Source: Isachenkonia alkalipeptolytica (GTDB lineage: Bacteria > Bacillota > Clostridia > Peptostreptococcales > T1SED10-28). From it: a stretch of 64,000 bases of DNA. This document shows, piece by piece, positions 1-8,730 of the stretch. Made by a program: the position numbers and the translations under genes. Numbering within the stretch: position 1 is the stretch's first letter; every line of letters starts with the position of its first letter. The DNA lies in assembly GCF_009910325.1 (NCBI RefSeq), contig NZ_SUMG01000011.1, forward strand, positions 1 to 64,000, in the 5' to 3' direction. The notes beneath the pieces were generated by a model that did not search any database, was not told where the DNA came from, and saw only the letters and a program-made list of their open reading frames with translations.

Positions 1-39
1 GAAATTTCACAAAACAGCTGCTAATAATACTCAAAAGTA

Positions 40-118
40 TGTAAGGTTAAATTAGACCTCTGGATTTGTAAGACTAAATTAGACAGTTTTATAAATAGGG
101 GTCTAATTTACTTTTACA
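40..118. repeat. three copies of an 18-bp element, possible IS end
   Basis: The element TGTAAnnnTAAATTAGAC occurs directly at 40-57 and 67-84 (16 of 18 bases identical, 27 bp apart) and inverted at 101-118 (15 of 18). Multiple copies of a terminal sequence are typical of IS21-like transposon ends, and one frame stays open from base 2 to a stop near 55, which could be the tail of a transposase gene. That frame is too short to identify. Alternatively the repeats are operator sites for glyA. No transposase is visible inside the window. Confidence 0.45.
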
Positions 119-161
119 ATTAAACTATAAGGCTTTTTTTAGTGATTTATTCATAAGACCC

Positions 162-190
162 TTGTCAAAAATCTATAGAAAACTTATAAT
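162..190 (+). promoter_or_regulatory. sigma-A promoter of glyA
   Basis: TTGTCA at 162-167 and a perfect TATAAT at 185-190 are separated by 17 bp. They lie 37 bp upstream of the glyA start. The leader is too short for a glycine riboswitch, and none is seen. Confidence 0.75.
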
Positions 191-226
191 AGATTAGTAA
201 GTTAAATTACAGAGAGGAGTTTTTTT

Positions 227-1462
227 ATGAACTTTAAAAATCTCAAAACGCAAGACCCTGAAATCTATGGGGTTATTGAAAAAGAAAAAAAACGACAAGA
301 AGGAAATATTGAACTAATTGCTTCGGAAAATTTTGTAACAGACGCTGTAATGGAAACCATGGGAAGCTACCTTACAAACAAGTATGCGGAGGGGTATCCT
401 GGAAAACGGTATTACGGAGGTTGTGAAGAAGTGGATGTGGCGGAAAATCTTGCCATTGATCGTTTAAAAAAACTTTTTAACGCAGATCATGCCAATGTAC
501 AACCTCATTCTGGAGCCAATGCCAATATTGGTGTCTATTTTGCAGTATTAAAACCCGGAGATACGGTTTTAGGCATGAATCTATCCCATGGAGGACACTT
601 AACCCATGGAAGTCCGGTGAATTTTTCCGGTTCCTATTACAACTTTGTGGATTATGGTGTTGATTCAGTAAATCACGAAATTGATTATGAAGATGTTCGT
701 CAAAAAGCATTGGATGCTAAGCCAAAGCTAATTGTTGCAGGCGCCAGTGCGTATCCTAGAAAGATTGACTTTAAAAAGTTTAGAGAAATTGCAGATGAGG
801 TAGGAGCTTATCTAATGGTAGATATGGCTCATATCGCCGGGCTCATAGCCGCCGGGCTTCATATGAACCCCTGTGAATATGCAGATTTTGTTACCACAAC
901 TACCCACAAGACATTAAGAGGTCCTCGGGGGGGAGCTATTCTTTGCAAAGCAGAGCATAAAAAGTTAATTGACAAAGCTATTTTTCCCGGACTGCAAGGT
1001 GGTCCATTGATGCATGTAATTGCTGCAAAAGCCGTAGCTTTTAAAGAAGCTTTAAGTGACGAGTTCAATCAATACCAACAGCAGGTTATTAAAAATGCCA
1101 AGGCCCTAGGAGAAGAATTGAAAAAACGAAATTTCACATTGATCTCTGACGGTACGGATACTCATCTTCTGCTAGTGGATTTAAGAAATAAAAATATTAC
1201 AGGAAAAAAAGCGGAACACTTGTTAGATGAAGTGAAAATCACTGTCAATAAAAACACCGTTCCCTTTGATCCCGAGAGTCCTTTTGTAACCAGCGGAATA
1301 AGAATTGGAACACCGGCGGTAACCACTAGGGGGATGAAGGAAGAAGATATGGCAGTTATTGCGGAAATCATGGATCTTATTATAATGAATCCCGACGAAA
1401 AAGAAGAAGCAATAAAAATGGTTGATGAACTTTGCAATAAATATGATTTATACAATAGTTAA
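227..1462 (+). CDS. glyA: serine hydroxymethyltransferase
   Basis: This PLP enzyme interconverts serine and glycine with tetrahydrofolate, supplying one-carbon units; in an amino-acid fermenter glycine is also a Stickland acceptor. The protein has 411 residues, the normal length. The family hallmarks are present: ELIASENF near residue 29, the [13 protein letters not shown] segment, and [14 protein letters not shown] with the Schiff-base lysine at K228. The ATG follows a GAGAGGAG ribosome binding site at good spacing. The gene has its own promoter and terminator, so it is probably monocistronic. Confidence 0.98.
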   Translation: MNFKNLKTQDPEIYGVIEKEKKRQEGNIELIASENFVTDAVMETMGSYLTNKYAEGYPGKRYYGGCEEVDVAENLAIDRLKKLFNADHANVQPHSGANANIGVYFAVLKPGDTVLGMNLSHGGHLTHGSPVNFSGSYYNFVDYGVDSVNHEIDYEDVRQKALDAKPKLIVAGASAYPRKIDFKKFREIADEVGAYLMVDMAHIAGLIAAGLHMNPCEYADFVTTTTHKTLRGPRGGAILCKAEHKKLIDKAIFPGLQGGPLMHVIAAKAVAFKEALSDEFNQYQQQVIKNAKALGEELKKRNFTLISDGTDTHLLLVDLRNKNITGKKAEHLLDEVKITVNKNTVPFDPESPFVTSGIRIGTPAVTTRGMKEEDMAVIAEIMDLIIMNPDEKEEAIKMVDELCNKYDLYNS

Positions 1463-1518
1463 GGGCAGTAAAGAAAGTAAGTAAATATTGAAAATTCATA
1501 ACTAAACCAAGGTAATCC

Positions 1519-1552
1519 AAAAAGGTAGAGACTGAAAAGCTCTACCTTTTTT
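1519..1552 (+). terminator. intrinsic terminator of glyA
   Basis: Twelve-base arms AAAAAGGTAGAG (1519-1530) and CTCTACCTTTTT pair across a short loop, and the structure ends in a run of T. It separates glyA from the regulator gene. Confidence 0.85.
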
Positions 1553-1572
1553 ATCCTAAAGGGGAGAATATA

Positions 1573-3015
1573 ATGGTTTCCAAAAGCGAACTGAATGTGA
1601 TTTTAGAAAAAATCCTTTATTCCATAGAAGAAGGGGTCCATGTCATCGACAATCATGGGAAAACCTTATTATATAATGATGAAATGGGAACGTTAGAAGA
1701 AATGAATAGTAAAGATGTGATTGGCAGTAATCTTTTAACCCTATTCCCCAGCTTGAATGAAGAGAGCAGTACACTCCTGAGAGTCCTGAAAACTGAAAAG
1801 CCTATAATTAATAAAAGTCAGACGTATTTAAATCATGAAGGAAAGCAAATAACCACCATCAATTCCACTTTTCCCCTTTACTATAATAATGAAAAGATAG
1901 GGGCTTTGGAAGTTGCTAAAAACATTACAAAAATAAAAAAACTTTCGGATCAGATTCAACAATTACAGGATCAATTGATTGAACCCATGAACAATAAAGA
2001 AAAAAAAAGAAATAAATATAATTTTGATCATCTAATCGGGAAAAGCGGAGGATTTTTCAGAGCTATTAGTATTGCCAGAAAAGCCACTAAAACTTCTTCA
2101 AGTGTTTTAATCTATGGAGAAACCGGAACTGGTAAAGAAATATTTGCTCAAAGTATTCATAATGAAAGTGTAAGAAAAAACAAACCCTTTATAGGGCAAA
2201 ACTGTGCAGCATTACCGGAAAATCTATTAGAAGGCATCCTCTTTGGTACCAAAAAAGGAAGTTTTACCGGAGCTGTAGACCGACCCGGGATTTTTGAGCA
2301 AGCCAACGGAGGAACCATTTTATTAGATGAAATAGACTCTATGGATCAAAATCTACAAGCTAAATTGCTAAGAGTCCTCCAAGAAAATTATATACGGCGA
2401 ATAGGTGGCACAAAGGATATTTCTATCGATGTCCGGATTATTGCAACAACGAATCAAGAACCTAATTTTCTGTTGGAAAACAACCTTATTCGAAAGGATC
2501 TTTATTATCGATTGAGTGTATTGAACATTGTTATTCCCCCTCTGCGAAAGCGTGAGTATGATCTTGATTTGCTGAGTGAGTATTTTATCGATAAATATAA
2601 TCAAAAATTCAATAACGAAGTATGGATGCTTTCCGATGGAGTGAAGGATATCTTTAAGAATTATCATTGGCCTGGAAACGTCCGAGAATTAGAGAATATA
2701 ATAGAAGGTGCTATGAATCTCATTCATCAAGAACATGTAATTAAAGAAGAACATCTTTCCAGCTACCTCATTGACTATTATAATAGTACTCAGCAAAAAG
2801 CGGCGGAAGTGATGAGTGAGGAGGGCCAAAGTACCGATTATGAGGCTCAGGCTCAGGAAATGGATTTAAACAGAGCCATGGAAAGCTTTGAAAAACAATT
2901 AATTGCAAAAGCCTTGAGGACTAATGGGCAAAATATTAGCCGAGCTGCAAAGATGTTGAATATTAAAAGACAAACCTTACAGTATAAAATAAAAAAATAT
3001 ACACTGGATGGATAG
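1573..3015 (+). CDS. RocR-like sigma-54-dependent activator
   Basis: This enhancer-binding protein of 480 residues has an N-terminal PAS-like sensor (about 1-125), an AAA+ domain with Walker A GETGTGKE at 182-189, a sigma-54 contact loop GSFTGA at 229-234 (serine in place of the usual alanine) and Walker B LLDEID at 250-255, and a C-terminal Fis-type helix-turn-helix (ISRAAKMLNIKRQTLQYK). The AAA+ stretch after the GSFTGA loop closely resembles Bacillus RocR, which senses ornithine or citrulline. The gene lies directly upstream of a sigma-54 promoter and the ornithine operon, so the inferred role is ornithine-responsive activation of that operon. The ligand is not shown by the sequence. Confidence 0.88.
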   Translation: MVSKSELNVILEKILYSIEEGVHVIDNHGKTLLYNDEMGTLEEMNSKDVIGSNLLTLFPSLNEESSTLLRVLKTEKPIINKSQTYLNHEGKQITTINSTFPLYYNNEKIGALEVAKNITKIKKLSDQIQQLQDQLIEPMNNKEKKRNKYNFDHLIGKSGGFFRAISIARKATKTSSSVLIYGETGTGKEIFAQSIHNESVRKNKPFIGQNCAALPENLLEGILFGTKKGSFTGAVDRPGIFEQANGGTILLDEIDSMDQNLQAKLLRVLQENYIRRIGGTKDISIDVRIIATTNQEPNFLLENNLIRKDLYYRLSVLNIVIPPLRKREYDLDLLSEYFIDKYNQKFNNEVWMLSDGVKDIFKNYHWPGNVRELENIIEGAMNLIHQEHVIKEEHLSSYLIDYYNSTQQKAAEVMSEEGQSTDYEAQAQEMDLNRAMESFEKQLIAKALRTNGQNISRAAKMLNIKRQTLQYKIKKYTLDG

Positions 3016-3058
3016 GTGCAAAATTACTGGCGCATATGCAAAATAAATTGCACCTATC
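3011..3058 (+). promoter_or_regulatory. candidate enhancer (UAS) or terminator: 11-bp perfect inverted repeat
   Basis: GATAGGTGCAA (3011-3021) and TTGCACCTATC (3048-3058) are perfect inverted copies 26 bp apart. Between them lies a further TGCAAAAT copy (3037-3044). The repeat lies about 195-240 bp upstream of the -24 element, at enhancer distance for a NtrC-family activator. It also overlaps the regulator's stop codon, and it lacks a T-tract, so a protein-binding site is likelier than a terminator. Confidence 0.5.
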
Positions 3059-3251
3059 TCTGTAGCAACCTTGATAGCGGAATTCATCGAATTATTTGTG
3101 AATAAAGTTGCAAGGTGATTATACTTATACAGGGTAAATATAGAAGTAAAGTCATTAAGAACAAAATAACTATTGAATAGTATTGTAATTCGAATAAAAC
3201 TATTGCTCTAATATCAATATCTAATTTCCTGAATTTAAACATTATTCAGTT

Positions 3252-3267
3252 TTGGCATAATTATTGC
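3252..3267 (+). promoter_or_regulatory. sigma-54 (-24/-12) promoter of the ornithine operon
   Basis: TTGGCATAATTATTGC matches the consensus TTGGCAcgNNNNTTGC, with the invariant GG (3254-3255) and GC (3266-3267) exactly 10 bp apart. Immediately upstream, CTGAAT (3229-3234) and ATTCAG (3244-3249) form an inverted repeat abutting the -24 element. The rest of the 319-bp gap between the regulator and ord is AT-rich and holds no gene. Confidence 0.9.
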
Positions 3268-3334
3268 GAGTATAAGGGTGAGTTGTTTATTATAAATGTA
3301 ATAGAAAGTTAAAAAATTCTAAGGAGGTTTTGTT

Positions 3335-4381
3335 ATGACGGAAAACATTAAAGTTATCATTTGGGGATTTGGCGCCATGGGCAGTGGAATGGCAGACATG
3401 CTTTTGAAAAAGCAAGGTGTGGAGATTGTCGGAGTTTGTGATCGAAATGAAGCACGTATTGGAAAAGATATGTACGAAGTTTTAGAAATGGATCGAGGGG
3501 ATCGTGAACCTGTAATCATTACCAGCGATATTAATGATCTTGCAAAGGAAAACTTTGCGGACGTTGCTTTACTTGCAACGGATTCTTTCACGAAAGGCGC
3601 CTTTGACAAAATAAAACTTATGTTAGAAAACAAAATGAATGTAATTTCTACAGCTGAAGAAATGGCTTACCCTCAAGCTCAAGAGCCGGAGCTTGCGAAA
3701 GAATTGGATAAAATTGCGAAAGAAAACAGTGTAACGGTTCTCGGTACAGGAATTAATCCCGGCTTTGTATTGGACTACTTAGTATTAGCCTTGACGGGGA
3801 CCTGTGAGACGGTAGATCATATCAGTGCCTCTAGAGTTAACGATTTATCACCCTTTGGTCATGCGGTTATGGAAGAACAAGGGGTTGGGCTTAGCAAAGA
3901 GGATTTTGAAGAGGGAGTCAAAAACGGTAAAGTCGCCGGTCATGTAGGCTTTCCGGAATCCATTCATATGGTTGCCGATGGGATTGGCTGGAATGTGGAA
4001 AAAATAGATGAAACCCGGGAGCCCATCATGAGTAACACCGATCGAAAAACCAAATATACCGAAGTAAAGGCCGGAAACGTGGCCGGTTGCAAACAATGTG
4101 GTTACGGTTACATTGACGGTAACCTTAAAATTGACATGGAACATCCCCAACAAATTTTACCGGAAACCGAAGGAATTGATACAGGAGATTATATCAACAT
4201 AAAAGGAACTCCGAACATTAACATGTCCATCAAACCGGAAATTCCTGGCGGAATCGGAACCATTGCCATGTGCATCAATATGATCCCCCATGTGTTAAAT
4301 GCAGGAGCAGGACTGAAAACAATGATAGACCTTCCGGTTCCAAGAGCGATAATGGGTGATATGAGAGATATGCTGGATTAA
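3335..4381 (+). CDS. ord: 2,4-diaminopentanoate dehydrogenase
   Basis: The enzyme oxidises (2R,4S)-2,4-diaminopentanoate with NAD(P)+ to 2-amino-4-ketopentanoate and ammonia, the step after ornithine aminomutase. The protein has 348 residues and begins with a Rossmann motif (WGFGAMGSGMADML, residues about 10-23), followed by a dihydrodipicolinate-reductase-like C-terminal domain. A strong AAGGAGG precedes the ATG. It is the first gene of the operon behind the sigma-54 promoter, and the ord-ortA-ortB-oraS-oraE order matches the known Clostridium sticklandii cluster. Confidence 0.95.
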   Translation: MTENIKVIIWGFGAMGSGMADMLLKKQGVEIVGVCDRNEARIGKDMYEVLEMDRGDREPVIITSDINDLAKENFADVALLATDSFTKGAFDKIKLMLENKMNVISTAEEMAYPQAQEPELAKELDKIAKENSVTVLGTGINPGFVLDYLVLALTGTCETVDHISASRVNDLSPFGHAVMEEQGVGLSKEDFEEGVKNGKVAGHVGFPESIHMVADGIGWNVEKIDETREPIMSNTDRKTKYTEVKAGNVAGCKQCGYGYIDGNLKIDMEHPQQILPETEGIDTGDYINIKGTPNINMSIKPEIPGGIGTIAMCINMIPHVLNAGAGLKTMIDLPVPRAIMGDMRDMLD

Positions 4382-4397
4382 TTAGGAGGTGTTGAGG

Positions 4398-4709
4398 TTG
4401 GAAACCATAAAAAAAGGTAACTGGGTTCGGATTTATGATGTAGTACTGAAGTCCTCAGAACGATCCCCGAATCTGCCGGAGGATACAAAAAATGTTCCTT
4501 TGGAAATGTGGAATAAAGGTTTTCTACTGGAGGACGGTATCGTCGGAGAACAGGTAAAGATTCAAACCTTAACGGATCGAATTGTGGAAGGGAAACTTCT
4601 TGAAGAAAATCCTACCTATACCCATAGTTTTGGGAAGTTTGTACCGGAGATTCTCCCCATCGGCCGACAATTAAAAGAAATTCTTCGAGGGGGTGCAGAG
4701 GATGCATAA
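4398..4709 (+). CDS. ortA: 2-amino-4-ketopentanoate thiolase, alpha subunit
   Basis: The small subunit (103 residues) of the PLP thiolase cleaves 2-amino-4-ketopentanoate with CoA to alanine and acetyl-CoA. The frame is open from a GTG at 4389, but that codon overlaps the ribosome binding site TAGGAGG (4383-4389). The TTG at 4398 has an 8-base spacer and gives METIKKGNWVRI, so it is preferred. It starts just after ord and overlaps ortB by 8 bases, consistent with translational coupling of the two subunits. Confidence 0.92.
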   Translation: METIKKGNWVRIYDVVLKSSERSPNLPEDTKNVPLEMWNKGFLLEDGIVGEQVKIQTLTDRIVEGKLLEENPTYTHSFGKFVPEILPIGRQLKEILRGGAEDA

Positions 4710-6120
4710 AGATACAAGCTACGAAGCGGTAATGAATCGCCGAGGAGAAATTATGAAAAAGTCCGTAGGCATTGACTACACTAATTTTGAGCTATGGGGC
4801 GTGGCTTTTGATTATGAACAGATGATGCGAAAGACCGGATATTCCTTGGAAGAGGTGCAAAAAATTCAGCACTCCACAGGAGTGGGGAACACCCCTTTAC
4901 TGGAATTAAAAAACTTAACGGCTTTGGCTCGAAAGTTTGCACCGAAAGGGAAAGGGGCACGAATTTTTATTAAAGATGAAGCCGCCAATCCTTCAGGAAG
5001 TTATAAAGCCCGTCGAGCCTCCACCTCGGTGTACCATGCAAAGAAAAAGGGTTATAAAGGAGTTATTGCTGCCACTAGTGGAAATTATGGGGCAGCTGTA
5101 GCTTCACAAGCCGCAATCCACGGTTTGGAAACAATTGTAATTCAGGAATGCTATGATTCAAGAGGCATAGGTCAACCGGAAATTGTGGAAAAAGCTCGGA
5201 AATGCGAAGCCTATGGGGCAGAAGTGGTACAACTTACCGTGGGTCCGGAACTCTTTTATACATTTTTGACTACCTTGGAAGAAACCGGATATTTCAACGC
5301 TTCTCTGTATACTCCGTTTGGTATTGCTGGTGTTGAAACCCTCGGGTATGAAATTGCTATGGATTTTCGAGAACGGGAAGGGAAAGATCCTGATGCTGTT
5401 ATCTGTACAAATGCCGGGGGTGGAAACCTAACCGGTACGGCTCGTGGATTAATGAAAGCCGGAGCGGAAGATACCCGGATTATTGGCGCCAGCGTAGACC
5501 TATCCGGCCTGCATATGGCCAGTGATAAAGAATTTAATCGTAAATCCTTTACTACGGGTCATACAGGATTTGGTATGCCCTATGCCACTTGGCCGGATCG
5601 TACAGATGTACCCAGGTCTGCTGCAAGGCCTCTTAGATACATGGATGAATACTACCTTGTTAGTCAGGGAGAAGTATTTTATATGACGGAAGCCCTTGCC
5701 CAGATTGAAGGACTGGAAAGAGGCCCTGCGGGCAATACTTCCTTGGCGGTTGCTTTTAGTCTTGCTCAGGAAATGGATCAAGATCAAACCATCGTAGTTC
5801 AGGAAACCGAATATACCGGTGCCGGAAAACACCTTCAACCCCAATTATCTTTCGCCCGTGAGAACGGCATTGAAATTTTCCGAGGGAACCCTCAAGAAGA
5901 GATCCCCGGCAAAAACATCATTCTGCCTTCTCACCCGGAGTTAATAAAAGTTCGACCGGTGGATTTGAAAAAAATGAAAGCTTCCTATGTAAAAAATACA
6001 GTAAAAAAGAATGATGTGAAGAAATTATCAACAGATGAAAAAGCTTTTATACAGGAAGAAGTAAGACTCGAAGCATCCAAGCTCGAAGAAATCCTAAAGG
6101 GACTTGGAGTAGAGGCGTAA
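4702..6120 (+). CDS. ortB: 2-amino-4-ketopentanoate thiolase, beta subunit
   Basis: The PLP-binding catalytic subunit (472 residues) belongs to the fold-type II tryptophan-synthase-beta / threonine-synthase group. NPSGSYKARRA carries the probable Schiff-base lysine (K102 from this start), and TNAGGGNLTG is the phosphate-binding glycine loop. The frame opens at a GTG at 4693 inside the ribosome binding site. The ATG at 4702, 8 bases after GAGGGGG, is the better start. It acts with OrtA. Confidence 0.93.
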   Translation: MHKDTSYEAVMNRRGEIMKKSVGIDYTNFELWGVAFDYEQMMRKTGYSLEEVQKIQHSTGVGNTPLLELKNLTALARKFAPKGKGARIFIKDEAANPSGSYKARRASTSVYHAKKKGYKGVIAATSGNYGAAVASQAAIHGLETIVIQECYDSRGIGQPEIVEKARKCEAYGAEVVQLTVGPELFYTFLTTLEETGYFNASLYTPFGIAGVETLGYEIAMDFREREGKDPDAVICTNAGGGNLTGTARGLMKAGAEDTRIIGASVDLSGLHMASDKEFNRKSFTTGHTGFGMPYATWPDRTDVPRSAARPLRYMDEYYLVSQGEVFYMTEALAQIEGLERGPAGNTSLAVAFSLAQEMDQDQTIVVQETEYTGAGKHLQPQLSFARENGIEIFRGNPQEEIPGKNIILPSHPELIKVRPVDLKKMKASYVKNTVKKNDVKKLSTDEKAFIQEEVRLEASKLEEILKGLGVEA

Positions 6121-6145
6121 TGAAAAATTTTTGGAGGTGCTATAA

Positions 6146-6511
6146 TTGAAAAGAGAAGATAACTTTCAAGACCGAAGAGAGCATTTGAAAAATCTCAGTG
6201 ATGAAGAGTTGAAAACTAAATTTTGGGAACTGGCGGAACAAATTGTGGATCCGATGATCGACTTGGCGAAAAAGAATACCACACCTTCTATTGAACGTTC
6301 AGTACTTCTTCGTATGGGCTTTTCCAGTATTGAAGCGAAAGCAATCGTAGAAGGCGTCATCGATCGAGGATTAATAGGTAAAGGTGCTGGCCATGTGGTT
6401 TACAAGCTAGCGAAAGAAAAAAACATGACGATTCGGAATGCGGGTTTAAAGCTTATGGACGGCGAACTGTGGGATGATGCAGTAAAAATGTTTCAAGGAG
6501 GGAAGCAATAA
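6146..6511 (+). CDS. oraS: D-ornithine 4,5-aminomutase, S subunit
   Basis: The small subunit (121 residues) of the adenosylcobalamin- and PLP-dependent mutase that moves the delta-amino group of D-ornithine to C4, giving 2,4-diaminopentanoate. It is charged and helical with no cofactor motif of its own, as expected for OraS. The start is a TTG 7 bases after GGAGGT. Its stop overlaps the oraE ATG (TAATG), so the subunits are coupled. Confidence 0.93.
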   Translation: MKREDNFQDRREHLKNLSDEELKTKFWELAEQIVDPMIDLAKKNTTPSIERSVLLRMGFSSIEAKAIVEGVIDRGLIGKGAGHVVYKLAKEKNMTIRNAGLKLMDGELWDDAVKMFQGGKQ

Positions 6512-8730
6512 TGGAATTAAAGCCGAATGAAAAACTAAATGTGGAAAATATTCTAAAAAATCTTGAAAACTATCGGCCTAAACGAAAGGGTTGGGAATGG
6601 AGAAAACGAATCGAAAACCAGCAGGTAGGACCTTTTGTTTTCAATGACTGCTCTGCTCCGATGAAACAAAGCGTGCCTCTTCCTTCTGCAAAGTATTTTG
6701 GAAACATTGATCCTCAACCGGATAATGTTATTACTACGGAAGTTGCTTCCGGGCGATTTGAAGATGATATTCGAAGAATGCGTATGGCGGCGTGGCATGG
6801 AGCGGATCATATTATGGTCATTCGAACCGCAGGGCAAAGTCATTTTGATGGTTTGATTGAAGGAACTCCTCAGGGAATCGGCGGCATTCCTATTACTCGA
6901 AAGCAGGTGCGTGCTCAACGGAAAGCTCTAGATATTATTGAAGAAGAAGTAGGAAGACCATTGAATTATCACTCTTATATCAGTGGTGTTGCAGGACCGG
7001 AAATTGCAGTAATGTTTACAGAGGAAGGGGTTAATGGTGCTCATCAGGACCCTCAGTACAATGTGCTATATAGAAATGTCAACATGATACGTTCCTTTGT
7101 GGATGCAGCGGAAGCAAAGAAATCCATGATTCATGGAGGTATTGTACAAATTGACGGTGCTCACAATGCCAATGCTACCGCAAGGGAGGCTTGGAAGGTA
7201 ATGCCCGAGCTGATGGTGCAACATGCCATTAATTCCATTTTTTCAGTAAAAGTGGGAATGAAAAAGGAAGATATTGCACTGTCTACTGTACCGCCTACTG
7301 CGCCACCGGCGCCTTCCATGAAGTTGGATTTACCCTATGCTTTAGCCCTTAGGGAATTTTTCTCGGAATATAAGATGCGTGCTCAGATGAACACGAAATA
7401 CATTGAGTCCTCTACCCGAGAAGCAACCGTAACCCATGTATTGAATTTATTGATTTCCAAGTTAACCAGAGCAGAAATTCAATCAACCATCACTCCGGAT
7501 GAAGGCCGAAATGTACCATGGCATAAATACAATATTGAAGCGGTGGATACTGCAAAACAAGCCCTTGTGGGTATGGACGGGTTAATGGAGATGATTGATT
7601 TAAAAGAAGATGGTTATCTTGTTGAAAAATCAAGGGAATTAAAGGAACGGGCCGTACTCTTTATGGAAGAAGTTTTAGAGGAGGGCGGTTACTTCGAAGC
7701 CGTGCATAAAGGTTTCTTTGTGGACTCCGGAGAATACCCTGAGCGAAACGGTGACGGAATTGCCCGGGATGTTGAAAAAGGTGTAGGCGCAGGGACGATT
7801 TACGAACGGGATGAAGATTATTTTGCCCCGGTAACAGCACATTTTGGAAACAACAATGTAGAACAATACGACCCTTCCGCTAAAGAAAAACCGGCAGAGC
7901 TTATTGATGGTTGTACTTTTGAAAAACCAGAAAAAATTATTTATATTGATGAGTTAGATCCAAACGATAATGTGCACAATCGAATGGAAGACAATAAATC
8001 CTACCGGGAAACCACAAATGTGAGACCGGAAGTAGAGTGGTCAGGTGACGGTACGGTCATGGTAAACCTCTTCTTACCAACGGAAAAACGGGTAGCGGAG
8101 TTTGCTGCAATAGAAATTGGAAAGAAAATGGGACTGCGAGACGTGGAAGTGATTCACCGGGAAGTAATGCAACCGGCGGAAGGAACCCGGGTGGAGCTGA
8201 AAGGAAAAGTAGACTTTGATATTGATACTAGCACATTGGAAATCCCCCCTGAGCCGGAAGTGATGTCTTATGATGAACTGCGAGAGATCATTGATAATAA
8301 ACCGATGAAAGTCGTAGCAGGAACCGTTGGGGAAGATGAGCACTCGGTAGGCCTTAGAGAAATTATTGACATTAAACATGGCGGTATTGAGAAATATGGT
8401 ATTGAGGTGAACTATCTTGGTACTTCGGTGCCTATTGAGAAACTAGTGGATGCTGCGGTGGAGATGAATGCCGATGCAATTTTGGCTTCGACGATTATCA
8501 GCCATGATGAGACTCATTACAAAAACATGAAAAAAATACATGATCTGGCTGTAGAAAAAGGAATACGAGACCAACTTACGATTGTTGCTGGAGGAACTCA
8601 AGTTACACCGGAGATTGCAGTAAAACAAGGGGTGGATGCAGGATTTGGTCGAGGTACCACCGGTACCCAAGTAGCCACTTTCCTAGTAAAGCATCGTGAA
8701 GAACGATTGGAAAGAGAAAATGAAAATTAA
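6511..8730 (+). CDS. oraE: D-ornithine 4,5-aminomutase, E subunit
   Basis: The large catalytic subunit has 739 residues: an N-terminal TIM barrel for PLP and substrate and a C-terminal Rossmann B12 domain. The cobalamin motif DEHSVG lies at 609-614, with axial ligand H611. The lysine eleven residues later (K622, in IDIKHGG) corresponds to the PLP-binding lysine of the C. sticklandii enzyme, where the His-Lys spacing is also eleven. GGTQV near 694-698 is the second cobalamin loop. All catalytic features visible are intact. Confidence 0.96.
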   Translation: MELKPNEKLNVENILKNLENYRPKRKGWEWRKRIENQQVGPFVFNDCSAPMKQSVPLPSAKYFGNIDPQPDNVITTEVASGRFEDDIRRMRMAAWHGADHIMVIRTAGQSHFDGLIEGTPQGIGGIPITRKQVRAQRKALDIIEEEVGRPLNYHSYISGVAGPEIAVMFTEEGVNGAHQDPQYNVLYRNVNMIRSFVDAAEAKKSMIHGGIVQIDGAHNANATAREAWKVMPELMVQHAINSIFSVKVGMKKEDIALSTVPPTAPPAPSMKLDLPYALALREFFSEYKMRAQMNTKYIESSTREATVTHVLNLLISKLTRAEIQSTITPDEGRNVPWHKYNIEAVDTAKQALVGMDGLMEMIDLKEDGYLVEKSRELKERAVLFMEEVLEEGGYFEAVHKGFFVDSGEYPERNGDGIARDVEKGVGAGTIYERDEDYFAPVTAHFGNNNVEQYDPSAKEKPAELIDGCTFEKPEKIIYIDELDPNDNVHNRMEDNKSYRETTNVRPEVEWSGDGTVMVNLFLPTEKRVAEFAAIEIGKKMGLRDVEVIHREVMQPAEGTRVELKGKVDFDIDTSTLEIPPEPEVMSYDELREIIDNKPMKVVAGTVGEDEHSVGLREIIDIKHGGIEKYGIEVNYLGTSVPIEKLVDAAVEMNADAILASTIISHDETHYKNMKKIHDLAVEKGIRDQLTIVAGGTQVTPEIAVKQGVDAGFGRGTTGTQVATFLVKHREERLERENEN

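Noticed and set aside
162-171. Spo0A-box-like TTGTCAAAAA upstream of glyA
   Set aside because: One mismatch to the core TTGTCGAA and it coincides with the -35 of a good sigma-A promoter; chance is the simpler explanation.
6553-6918. 121-codon open frame on the minus strand inside oraE
   Set aside because: It lies wholly within a well-identified gene, has no recognisable domain and no ribosome binding site; a shadow frame, as are the other antisense frames over glyA, mutS, deoB and the rest.
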